Part shown: piece by piece, positions 1 through 5,914 of the stretch
Layout of the letters: every line of letters starts with the position of its first letter
Numbering within the stretch: the stretch's first letter is position 1
DNA from: Deltaproteobacteria bacterium
GTDB lineage: Bacteria > Desulfobacterota > Binatia > UBA9968
Assembly (NCBI GenBank): GCA_005879435.1
Contig: VBKX01000108.1
Span: forward strand, 3,102-9,649
Direction: 5' to 3'
DNA: 6,548 nt
Translations under genes and position numbers: made by a program
The notes under the pieces: generated by a model
Databases searched by the model: none
What the model was told of the DNA's origin: nothing
Seen by the model: only the letters and a program-made list of their open reading frames with translations

Positions 1-1179
1 AAGTCGTCGCCCGCCGTTTTTCGTCACCATCACGGTGTCGCCCCACTGGCAAATATATTCGCCGTCCGCCGAGACCGCCGACGGCTTGCAGATGAAAACC
101 ATATTCTCGCGCATCGCCACGCCAAGCTGTTTTGGACTTCTGGCGTGCGGCGTGATGATCGGCCCGTCGTCGCCGGCGCCGCGCCCGTGCATGGTGAGAT
201 CGGCGCGCGCGCCGGCCGCGGGTCCGGTCTTCGGAGCAGCGCTCGCCGCCGTTCGTTTGGTGAGGTCGGCCAACTCACCGACCGTGACGCCGGGCTTGAG
301 ATTTTCAAGCACGCGATTGAATACTTCCCTCTGCACTTTGATCAACTCGGCTTGGACCGGATTGACCACTTCCACAAAGACCGGCTGCACACCCTGGGAA
401 CGATAGCCGATCCACGATGCTTCGATCTCATTGATGATCACGTCGCCGCGCTCGAGCAGACGCATGCTCGGCCGGGTCAAAGTTCGTTTGGGATTTCTCC
501 CTGAGACCCAAAAGCAATGAACCGGCAGCTCGGAACCGTTGCGCGTCATCGCGTAATGCACCGCCGCCCACACTTCCCAATCTTTGACACCGGCTTTCGC
601 TGTTTCGACTTCGGCTTGCATCGCCAGCTCGTTGATCTCCATCGACTTGACCAGCACGTTGATCTCTTCCTGGCTTTTGACGTAACGCACTTCATCGAGG
701 ATGGCCGTCGCATCGACGAGATCGGCCTGCGGAAAAGCTTCGCGGATCTGTTTCCAGGTGCCGTAGAAGATGGTGCCTTCCGGCGTGCGCGTGCCTTCGA
801 CATCGCCGAGGCCGGTGATGCCGATACGGCCCCGCTCGACGTTTAATTCTTTCAAACGTTCGACGATTGCGCGACCGTAGTTACGCCGTGCCTCGCGCAC
901 GTCAGTTACCCAATCCTGCACCGTCGGCCAGCGCGGCGCCGCCGAGGTTGCAATCGCGGTGACTTCGCCCTCTATCGGGAAAACCGCCGCAACATCCGGC
1001 TCTCCGCCGCCGCAATGCGTTAGATAACGTGTGTTGGCTTGGTAATCGGCCGAATGGCCGCTGTTCTGTGGCGTGACAATCACGTCGAGATTTTGCTCGC
1101 GCATAAGCGCGCGCACAGCCAGCCAACGCCGGTCGCGCTCGGCGATCGAAAAACGCGGGTAGGGATAAAGTTCAGCCAC
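1..1179 (-). CDS. M24 family creatinase/prolidase-like protein, 3' end cut by the window edge
   Basis: The frame is open for 393 codons from a GTG at 1179 to the left edge. The start is chosen because GGAGG at 1191-1187 lies 7 nt upstream and because the N-terminus then lines up with the neighbouring paralogue at 1393-2577. Residues 1 to about 165 form the creatinase-type N-terminal domain (FSIAERDRRW near 10-19, RYLTHCGGGEPD near 51-62). Residues about 170-393 form the pita-bread catalytic domain. Of the five metal ligands known for M24 aminopeptidases, by-eye alignment gives E251 for the first Asp, Q262 for the second Asp, H331 retained (MHGRGAGDDGP), K365 for the first Glu (MVFICKP) and G380 for the second Glu (WGDTVMVTKNGG). 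A normal two-metal peptidase is therefore unlikely; a metal-independent amidinohydrolase-type role, as in creatinase, is possible. The paralogue ends 11 residues after the equivalent RRL, so only about a dozen codons are missing. Substrate unknown. Confidence 0.9.
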   Translation of the reverse strand, partial: MAELYPYPRFSIAERDRRWLAVRALMREQNLDVIVTPQNSGHSADYQANTRYLTHCGGGEPDVAAVFPIEGEVTAIATSAAPRWPTVQDWVTDVREARRNYGRAIVERLKELNVERGRIGITGLGDVEGTRTPEGTIFYGTWKQIREAFPQADLVDATAILDEVRYVKSQEEINVLVKSMEINELAMQAEVETAKAGVKDWEVWAAVHYAMTRNGSELPVHCFWVSGRNPKRTLTRPSMRLLERGDVIINEIEASWIGYRSQGVQPVFVEVVNPVQAELIKVQREVFNRVLENLKPGVTVGELADLTKRTAASAAPKTGPAAGARADLTMHGRGAGDDGPIITPHARSPKQLGVAMRENMVFICKPSAVSADGEYICQWGDTVMVTKNGGRRL

Positions 1180-1186
1180 GGTAAAG

Positions 1187-1191
1187 CCTCC
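1187..1191 (-). promoter_or_regulatory. Ribosome binding site fixing the GTG start at 1179
   Basis: GGAGG on the minus strand, followed by 7 nt (CTTTACC) and GTG. There is no ATG near this point in the frame, and homology to the second M24 protein begins within a few residues, so this site decides the start codon. Confidence 0.75.
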
Positions 1192-1249
1192 GACCGGCAC
1201 TGTTAGTATCACCAAAAAGATTGGGACGCTAGATCGAGAACTGCGTCAG

Positions 1250-1313
1250 AACCAACCATCTGGCATTCGGCCCCGGCACTGTAGGGGCGTGATTCATCGC
1301 GCCCTGGTTGGTT
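1250..1313. repeat. Outer 9-bp inverted repeat around one end of the MITE-like element
   Basis: AACCAACCA at 1250-1258 is perfectly complementary to TGGTTGGTT at 1305-1313. The pair encloses the inner hairpin at 1285-1304, so the 64-bp stretch could fold into a two-tier stem. The right arm begins directly after the inner hairpin. It lies between the two M24 genes and has no T-run on either strand, so I do not call it a terminator. Confidence 0.45.
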
Positions 1314-1368
1314 GCCCACACGCGCTATGCGTTGGCGGAAATCGGGTGCAATAAACTGCGCTCCTACG
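1280..1368. repeat. MITE-like 89-bp element with imperfect 25-bp terminal inverted repeats
   Basis: The left end (1280-1304) and the reverse complement of the right end (1344-1368) agree at 17 of 25 positions by hand alignment, sharing a GTAGG(G/A)GCG outer motif and ending in CCC. The left end also contains its own hairpin: GGGCGTGA (1285-1292), loop TTCA, TCGCGCCC (1297-1304), an 8-bp stem with one G-U pair. The 39-bp core encodes nothing and no target duplication is obvious. It fills most of the 213-bp gap between the two M24 genes (1180-1392), in which I see no gene. GTAGGGGCG-type hairpins are, from memory, common small dispersed repeats in uncultured soil bacteria; only one copy is visible here, so dispersal is inferred. 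Confidence 0.5.
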
Positions 1369-1392
1369 ATCTCAGTATTGCGTTCTTTGCCG

Positions 1393-2577
1393 CTAGACGT
1401 TCTTCACGATCAACTTCAGTTCGCGCTTGCCTAAACGCCGGGCGCCGTTTTGTGTGACCGTGACCGTGTCGCCGATGCTGGCGCGGCCTTTGCCTTCCTT
1501 CGGTCGGACTTGCGGTTTAAGAATAAACGTCATGCCGGTTTGCAGCTCGATTTTCGAGAATCGTTCCAGGTCTTTGTCTCCCAGCAGTGCCGGTCCGTCG
1601 TCGCCGAGGCCGCGCGCGTGCATCATCGGATGGTTCCATAGATATTTACCGCCGCCGACCCGCTCCACCGTGTCGCGGTAGATGTCGAACAACCAACCGA
1701 AGGTCACGCCCGGTTTCATGTTGTGCAGGATGCCGTCGAAACAGGCGCGCGAGATATCGATCATTTTCTGATACTCGTCGTCGGGCGCGCCGAGCACGAC
1801 CGGACACACAGCCTGCGCGGCGTAGCCGGCGTATTTCGCTTCGATCTCGTCGATCAGCCGGTCGCCTTTTTGCAGGCGATAATCCGTCGGGACAAACGAG
1901 CTGTTACTGATGCCCGGGCCTCCGCTCAAAAAAAACAGCGTCGGCAGCTCACCGCCGTTGGCCAGCATCGCGTGCACCATAGCGCCATAGAGTTCCTTTT
2001 CACTCACGCCGGGATTGGCATTCTCCACCATCGCTTCGATGGTCTTCTCCACGATAGTTGCGGACCGTTCGAGCAACGACACTTCCTCCGCGCTTTTTAC
2101 GGCGCGGATCTCCTGCATCATCTCGGTGGCGTTAACGACCTTCGCTTGAGGAAACGTATCTTGAATCGCTTTCACGGAGGAATACGGAATGATTCCTTCC
2201 GGCGCTCGAAACAAGCCTGCGAGCCCGGAAATGCCGATCGTGCCCTTCTGCAAGCCAAGCTCGTTGATCCTCTCGATCGCGTTTTGCCCCCAGCGATTCC
2301 GTCCGTCGCGCACGTCCTCGACCCACTTCTGCGCTTGTTTCCACCACCCGGCTCGGTTGAAAATATAGGCTGTCACGTCGCCTTCACGGGGGAAGACGGT
2401 GAAGACCTCAGTGGCGAAACCGCCGATCGAAGTCAAGTAGCGCGAGTCGCCTTGTAACTGCTCCCACCGGCCCGTGTTGGCCGGCAAGATCAAAACGTCG
2501 ATGCCGCGCTTGGCCATCTCAGCGCGCACCATTTGATAACGCCGGTCACGTTCTTGAATGGATAATTGAGGAATCAT
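1393..2577 (-). CDS. M24 family creatinase/prolidase-like protein (pita-bread fold), complete
   Basis: A 394-residue protein, the usual length for creatinase, prolidase and Xaa-Pro aminopeptidase relatives. The ATG at 2577 is preceded by GGGGGA a few bases upstream. The N-terminal domain is about residues 1-165 (SIQERDRRY near 6-14, RYLTSIGGF near 46-54) and the catalytic domain about 166-394. The position of the first metal Asp aligns with E244 (with D243 next to it) and the second Asp is Q255. The His is kept as H320 (MMHARGLGDDGP), the first Glu is K354 (FILKP) and the second is G369 (IGDTVTVTQNG). The substitutions are the same as in the paralogue at 1-1179, so this is a stable subfamily rather than decay. 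There is no signal peptide, so it should be cytoplasmic. Family membership is firm; peptidase activity is doubtful and the substrate (amide, amidine or dipeptide) cannot be deduced. The gene lies 111 bp downstream of the VOC gene. Confidence 0.93.
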   Translation of the reverse strand: MIPQLSIQERDRRYQMVRAEMAKRGIDVLILPANTGRWEQLQGDSRYLTSIGGFATEVFTVFPREGDVTAYIFNRAGWWKQAQKWVEDVRDGRNRWGQNAIERINELGLQKGTIGISGLAGLFRAPEGIIPYSSVKAIQDTFPQAKVVNATEMMQEIRAVKSAEEVSLLERSATIVEKTIEAMVENANPGVSEKELYGAMVHAMLANGGELPTLFFLSGGPGISNSSFVPTDYRLQKGDRLIDEIEAKYAGYAAQAVCPVVLGAPDDEYQKMIDISRACFDGILHNMKPGVTFGWLFDIYRDTVERVGGGKYLWNHPMMHARGLGDDGPALLGDKDLERFSKIELQTGMTFILKPQVRPKEGKGRASIGDTVTVTQNGARRLGKRELKLIVKNV

Positions 2578-2602
2578 TTTGTCCCCCGATCTCTTTTTTT
2601 AG

Positions 2603-2678
2603 TGGAACGGTTGGAACGATTGGAACTACTGGAACCTGATCGTTCGTTCCAGCCGTTCCAATCGTTCCAGTAGTTCCA
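2603..2678. repeat. Two opposing blocks of a 9-bp period repeat (TGGAACNNN)
   Basis: On the plus strand TGGAAC recurs every 9 bp starting at 2603, 2612, 2621 and 2630. The inverse motif GTTCCA then recurs every 9 bp at 2646, 2655, 2664 and 2673. The three variable bases are partly shared between blocks (GAT, TAC and GG-type spacers), so the two arms can pair over most of their length around a spacer of about 10 bp. The array occupies most of the gap between the VOC stop codon and the M24 start. On the transcribed minus strand it is followed by an A-run, not a T-run, so it is not a classical intrinsic terminator. The minus strand could read it as WN-rich repeats, but that frame is a shadow of the VOC gene. 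Confidence 0.85.
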
Positions 2679-2688
2679 ACCGTTTAAA

Positions 2689-3555
2689 TCAGTGCCCGCC
2701 GCTCCGTTCAAACCGATGCCCGATTTGAATCCGATTGCCGAACGGATCGTAACCGTACACCGTGTGCCCGCCCTGCTCGTGCCACGGGATCTTTGTCGGG
2801 TCCGGCCCCCAGTAATATTCTTTGCGGTTAAATTTTTCCAGGATCGGCGGATAGAGTTCCGGCGCGATGCGAAAATCGATATGCGGCCCTTTGACGGCGC
2901 GCGTGCTGCGCTCGGCGACTTGATCAACACGATGCAAAATGACCAGCTGCCCGGTGTTCGGTACTGTAAGCGTCACTTGTTCCTCGCCCGGAACCTGTTT
3001 TTCCTCCGTGAGTCCGAAGGTGTCACGATACCAAGCTTTTCCCTGCGCCAAGTCGGTCACCTCCACGCGCGCGTGGCTGATTCGGCGCATCGGCACGATT
3101 TTGCCCTGCGGTTTTTCGCTTATCGGATCGCGACGCACGGAGAGTTCCAACGTGTTGCCGTCGGGATCGAGGACAAATAACGACTCTTTGATCGGCGAAG
3201 GTTCAGCGTAACTCACCGGTCCGTGAATTTTGAGCTTGCGCTCTTCGGCGGCGCGAGCCACATCGACAAGATTTTCCCCGGCCACTTCGAAACCGTACAC
3301 CACACCGTCCAACGGCCGCACCGGAGTGGACGCGATCGGGAAATCCTGCAGCGCGAGACCCCAACCCTTGTGATTGGCCAACGTGTAAAACAAAATCTGC
3401 GGCACTTCGCGATTGAGCCCGCGGATCGTTAGGTTGGTGAGATGATCCAACTCACCGCCCATAAACGTCGAGTAAAAACGATGCGCCCGTCCGAGATCGT
3501 TGCTCGGCAGCACGCCGTGGTCGATGCGATCGATCGTCGCTTTTCCATTCTCCAT
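2689..3555 (-). CDS. Two-domain VOC family protein, extradiol dioxygenase-like
   Basis: A 288-residue protein with two VOC modules, about residues 8-141 and 158-282, the length and layout of type I extradiol (catechol 2,3-) dioxygenases. The ATG at 3555 has GGAGG at 3567-3563 with 7-nt spacing. In the second module H161 (ISHARVEV) and H225 (GPHIDF) match the two metal His in spacing. H208 and H259 match the conserved second-sphere His residues and Y267 the conserved Tyr. The third metal ligand, normally Glu, is Q277 (YDPFGNRIQIGH, codon at 2727-2725). The first module keeps H13 and E137 (DPDGNTLEL) but has V86 where the middle His would be. The protein may bind a metal weakly, use a non-standard site, or act as another VOC enzyme such as a lyase or isomerase. 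No signal peptide. It follows the broken binding-protein gene by 67 bp, so cotranscription is likely. Family firm, reaction unknown. Confidence 0.92.
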   Translation of the reverse strand: MENGKATIDRIDHGVLPSNDLGRAHRFYSTFMGGELDHLTNLTIRGLNREVPQILFYTLANHKGWGLALQDFPIASTPVRPLDGVVYGFEVAGENLVDVARAAEERKLKIHGPVSYAEPSPIKESLFVLDPDGNTLELSVRRDPISEKPQGKIVPMRRISHARVEVTDLAQGKAWYRDTFGLTEEKQVPGEEQVTLTVPNTGQLVILHRVDQVAERSTRAVKGPHIDFRIAPELYPPILEKFNRKEYYWGPDPTKIPWHEQGGHTVYGYDPFGNRIQIGHRFERSGGH

Positions 3556-3579
3556 AACAGTTCCTCCATCGAAAATTAG

Positions 3580-3624
3580 ATCCTTCGCGTTGCTCAGGAT
3601 GACGGCAGCGAGAAGCTTGCCGTC
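3580..3624. repeat. Hairpin plus short dyad of dispersed-repeat type after the binding-protein gene
   Basis: Two adjacent palindromic pieces fill this gap. ATCCT (3580-3584) and AGGAT (3596-3600) form a dyad around TCGCGTTGCTC. GACGGC (3601-3606) pairs with GCCGTC (3619-3624), extended by AGC/GCT, giving a strong hairpin that overlaps the stop codon of the substrate-binding gene. The first piece, read as GATCCTTCGC...GCTCAGGATGAC, is of a type I remember as a frequent intergenic repeat in many bacterial genomes. No T-run follows on the minus strand, so it could stabilise or attenuate the transcript rather than terminate it. Only one copy is visible here. Confidence 0.45.
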
Positions 3625-4713
3625 ACTTCCCCGACTTCTGTCGCGCGGCGGCGATCAGGTCGCCGACGGGTTTCCACTCGATCCAATCGTGCCGGCTGAT
3701 TTCAATGTAGTCCACGTCCTTTCGCCGCCGCGCCGCTTCCGGCACCACGCTCAGCGGCAAATCTTCACGCATCGAGGTCGTGGTCTCGTCTTCCTGTGTG
3801 TTGTTGGCTTGGCGAAAGGCGATTTGTCCTTCGCGCGACAGATACCAGTTGATAAAAACCTTGGCCGTGTTGGGATGCGGCTGATTATTCATCAGAACGA
3901 TCGCACCGTTGTTCGAGCCGATGCCTGGGGCTTCTTTAAACTGATAAGGGCTCACTTCGGCCACGGGCAATCCCTGTTCCTGAGCGCGGCGCAGTCGGCA
4001 GAGCATGCAGAGCTGGTACTTTCCCGACGCGAGCCAGTCCGTACCTTGACGAAAATCACTGAAGTAAGTGAGGTCCATCTCGCCGCCGTAGAGCCGCTCA
4101 AGGAATTTCGGTCCCACTTGTGGATGGTGATACATGAACAGCAGCGCCGTCGACACATAGTTCGCCCGCGGCCACAGACCAATTTTGTGTTGGTGTAAAC
4201 CGGCGGTCCGTAGAGCGAGCTCTGATAAACGAAAACGTACTGGCCTTCGGGATCGACGTAACGGTGCTTGCCCTTCCACCACTTGGACAGATCGGTCACC
4301 TCCGGCAAGACCAACGCCGGCGGCATAGGGTCAAGCGCCTTGCCGCGGTAAAGACTGTTGTAGGTTGCGCCCGGAGCACCGAGCATGGCATCGACCAAAT
4401 ACTGATTGGCGCGCCGCTCCGCCATGATCTTGGTGACAATCTCGCTGGTGGTGCTGATGGCCACGGAATTCAACTTGATCTTAGGAAATTTCTTTTTGAA
4501 GGCGTCCCAGATCACCTGCAGATCACCGACGGAATTGGTCGCGTAGACCGTGACCTCGCCCTCCTTTTCCGACGCTTTGACGACGTCTTCCCAGCGCGCC
4601 TGCGCGGCGCCAGTACGATCGGCGAGCGCGCAGACTGCAGCAACAAAAAACACCGCAACGACAAGAATTTTATGGGTCATATTGATCGTACTCGTCCTAT
4701 CGATCCTCATCAT
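3623..4713 (-). pseudogene. Iron(III)-type ABC transporter substrate-binding protein, broken by deletion and frameshift
   Basis: The N-terminal half reads from ATG 4713 to about 4180. It has a signal peptide (hydrophobic KILVVAVFFVAAVCALA, probable cleavage after AQA), then WEDVVKASEKEGEVTVYAT, AERRANQYLVDAM, and ends at VYTNTKLV near residue 179. The C-terminal half continues in a different frame from about 4174 to the stop at 3623, with YVSTALLFMYHHPQVG, FRQGTDWLASGKYQ and PHPNTAKVFINWYLSREGQ, all typical of this family's second lobe. Between NTKLV and the next conserved block, relatives carry roughly 25-30 residues containing a DLL-P-WKGKI-DPR block. These are absent, so a deletion of 3n+1 bases near 4165-4182 explains both the gap and the shift. 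Translation from 4713 would run off-frame to a stop at 3952 (253 residues). The start at 4713 has AGAGG 7 nt upstream; Met12 (ATG 4680) would give a shorter signal peptide. An assembly error is the alternative. No permease or ATPase gene is nearby. Confidence 0.85.
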
Positions 4714-4720
4714 CGCCTCA

Positions 4721-4725
4721 CCTCT
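4721..4725 (-). promoter_or_regulatory. Ribosome binding site favouring the 4713 start of the binding-protein gene
   Basis: AGAGG on the minus strand lies 7 nt before ATG 4713, inside the 15-nt gap after the cyclodeaminase-family stop codon. The internal ATG at 4680, which would give a more ordinary signal peptide, has only a weak GACGAG-like sequence upstream. This favours the longer N-terminus and translation coupled to the upstream gene. Confidence 0.5.
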
Positions 4726-4728
4726 GGT

Positions 4729-5685
4729 TTATTCCGTGCTTATTTCCTGTCCCAACCCGCGCCGCCGCGCTTCTTCATAAGCCCATGACGCCAACGCCAG
4801 ATCTCCATAGCCTCCTTGCGAGTCGCGAAAGACAATCACGCTCGCTGACTTGTCCGGCGGGGACGTTTTTCCCGATATAATGTCTGCAAACTCAACGACC
4901 GAATCCCACGGAACCATTCCTTGCCGGGACAGGCGAATCAGCAGCTGGTCTAGCTTCTTGTCATAATAATCCAGCTCATGCCTCTTGCTGGTCACGGAAA
5001 TCAAGTCGGCGCGCCGATAGACATCATCGTCGAATTCGTTTGGACGGCCGACGCCGAAAATGGCAAGACCCGGCCGCAACCATTTTCCCAAAAGCGCCGC
5101 GGTCGGCGAGTTCGTGCTGACGAGCACGAACTCTGCTTCATCGATGGCTTGCTGCGCGGATGAGACAGCCGTCGTGGCGATTTTCAGTTTTTCACTCGCC
5201 TTGCGTGCGAACGCGTCGCGATTCTCGGCGCTGCGACTGTAAATAAGAACTCGATTCACGGGTCGCACGGCGAGCGCCGGTTCGAGAACGGGAAGCGCCA
5301 AACGTCCGCTGCCGATCATCGCCACCGTTCGCGCCTTAGGATCGGCGAATCGATCGATGGCAAGGCCCACAGTCGCGCTGATCCGTAAGTTGCTGAACGG
5401 ATAACCCATCAAACAGAGAAGATTGCCCGAGCTAATCTCGAACAGCAGCGCCATGCTCTCGCCACCTGTAACACTGACACGTAGTCCGTTCTTGTTTTGC
5501 GCATCGAGTCCGCCCACGACCATGCGCATGCCGCGATTCATGAAGCGCAGCGGCGCCACTTGTTTAACGTGACCGTTGGATTGCTCGCGAAACGTCTGTT
5601 CGAGCACGGTCATCGCCCGCCGCAGATCGAGCAAATCGGAAACTTCAGATCGTTTAAGCAAAAGCGTCAAAAAGGTCGTCTCCAT
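4729..5685 (-). CDS. Ornithine cyclodeaminase / mu-crystallin family protein
   Basis: From ATG 5685 the protein has 318 residues, the usual family length. The frame stays open upstream to 6018, but that extra 111 residues is low-complexity, overlaps the FKBP gene and does not resemble the family, so I reject it; the chosen start has only a weak Shine-Dalgarno. The Rossmann segment shows VAMIGSGRLALPVL (GSG at 125-127), and the C-terminal helix has GDLALASWAYEEARRRGLG near 294-312, both typical. R47 (PLRF) matches the carboxylate-binding Arg. The catalytic Lys region reads GLRVSVTG, with R69 where Lys is usual. D219 or D220 (GRPNEFDD) is at the site of the catalytic Asp. Such proteins bind NAD(P)H and act on amino acids or imines (cyclodeaminase, alanine dehydrogenase, ketimine reductase). 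The Lys-to-Arg change argues against a plain ornithine cyclodeaminase. It heads a unit with the binding-protein gene 15 nt downstream. Confidence 0.9.
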   Translation of the reverse strand: METTFLTLLLKRSEVSDLLDLRRAMTVLEQTFREQSNGHVKQVAPLRFMNRGMRMVVGGLDAQNKNGLRVSVTGGESMALLFEISSGNLLCLMGYPFSNLRISATVGLAIDRFADPKARTVAMIGSGRLALPVLEPALAVRPVNRVLIYSRSAENRDAFARKASEKLKIATTAVSSAQQAIDEAEFVLVSTNSPTAALLGKWLRPGLAIFGVGRPNEFDDDVYRRADLISVTSKRHELDYYDKKLDQLLIRLSRQGMVPWDSVVEFADIISGKTSPPDKSASVIVFRDSQGGYGDLALASWAYEEARRRGLGQEISTE

Positions 5686-5717
5686 CCGTTGAAAAAAGGC
5701 TCGCCGCGCACGAGCGC

Positions 5718-5747
5718 AATCTAATAACGAAGATCCAGCGAGGTCAA
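5718..5747 (-). promoter_or_regulatory. Candidate sigma-70 type promoter of the cyclodeaminase-family gene
   Basis: On the minus strand TTGACC (5747-5742) and TAGATT (5723-5718) are separated by 18 bp. They match the -35 consensus at 5 of 6 and the -10 consensus at 4 of 6 positions. Transcription would begin near 5711, giving a leader of about 25 nt before ATG 5685. The -35 box lies partly within the palindrome at 5743-5761. Prediction by eye only. Confidence 0.4.
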
Positions 5748-5761
5748 GGTCCGACCTTGAC
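5743..5761. promoter_or_regulatory. Perfect 19-bp palindrome, possible operator
   Basis: GTCAAGGTC (5743-5751), one central base, then GACCTTGAC (5753-5761), a perfect 9-bp dyad. It overlaps the candidate -35 box of the cyclodeaminase-family gene, the position where a dimeric repressor or activator would act. A weaker outer pair, TAACG near 5724-5728 and CGTTA near 5763-5767, extends the symmetry on each side. No T-run follows on either strand, so it does not look like a terminator. It may equally be one copy of a dispersed palindromic repeat. Confidence 0.5.
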
Positions 5762-5914
5762 CCGTTAGCTTGGGCGCACGAGCGAAGTAAGTTTTTTCCG
5801 GCCAGAGACGTGGCTGCTCGTGTGGAAACGTTAACCGGCCGTGCGAATGTCACACGCACGACGCCTAGGGCAAGATACAAAAGAGAATTTGACGAGAGAA
5901 GGTCGGCGCGACTA

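Larger units (their letters stand above)
5706..5784. repeat. 11-bp direct repeats flanking the palindrome
   Basis: GCGCACGAGCG occurs at 5706-5716 and again at 5774-5784, with the palindrome at 5743-5761 between them. The layout could be a small inserted element bounded by a duplicated target or a pair of regulator sites. There is no open reading frame inside. Together with the candidate promoter this is what I can see in the 229-bp gap 5686-5914. Confidence 0.4.

Noticed and set aside
1723..2457. Long plus-strand open frame (244 codons)
   Set aside because: It is antisense to the well-supported M24 gene and its product shows no recognisable family features.
2595..2690. Repeat array as an intrinsic terminator after the VOC gene
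   Set aside because: In the direction of transcription an A-run follows the hairpin, and no T-run is present.
2574..2930. Minus-strand frame encoding a WN-rich repeat protein
   Set aside because: Its first part is an out-of-frame reading of the VOC gene and the WN repeats simply translate the 9-bp DNA repeat.
3500..4198. Plus-strand open frame antisense to the binding-protein gene
   Set aside because: The minus strand carries clear binding-protein motifs; the plus frame crosses a gene boundary and has no family signature.
4264..4788. Plus-strand open frame opposite the binding-protein 5' half
   Set aside because: Shadow of a conserved coding region on the other strand.
5742..5762. Palindrome as a terminator of the FKBP gene
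   Set aside because: No T-run follows on the minus strand, and it lies about 150 bp beyond the FKBP stop.
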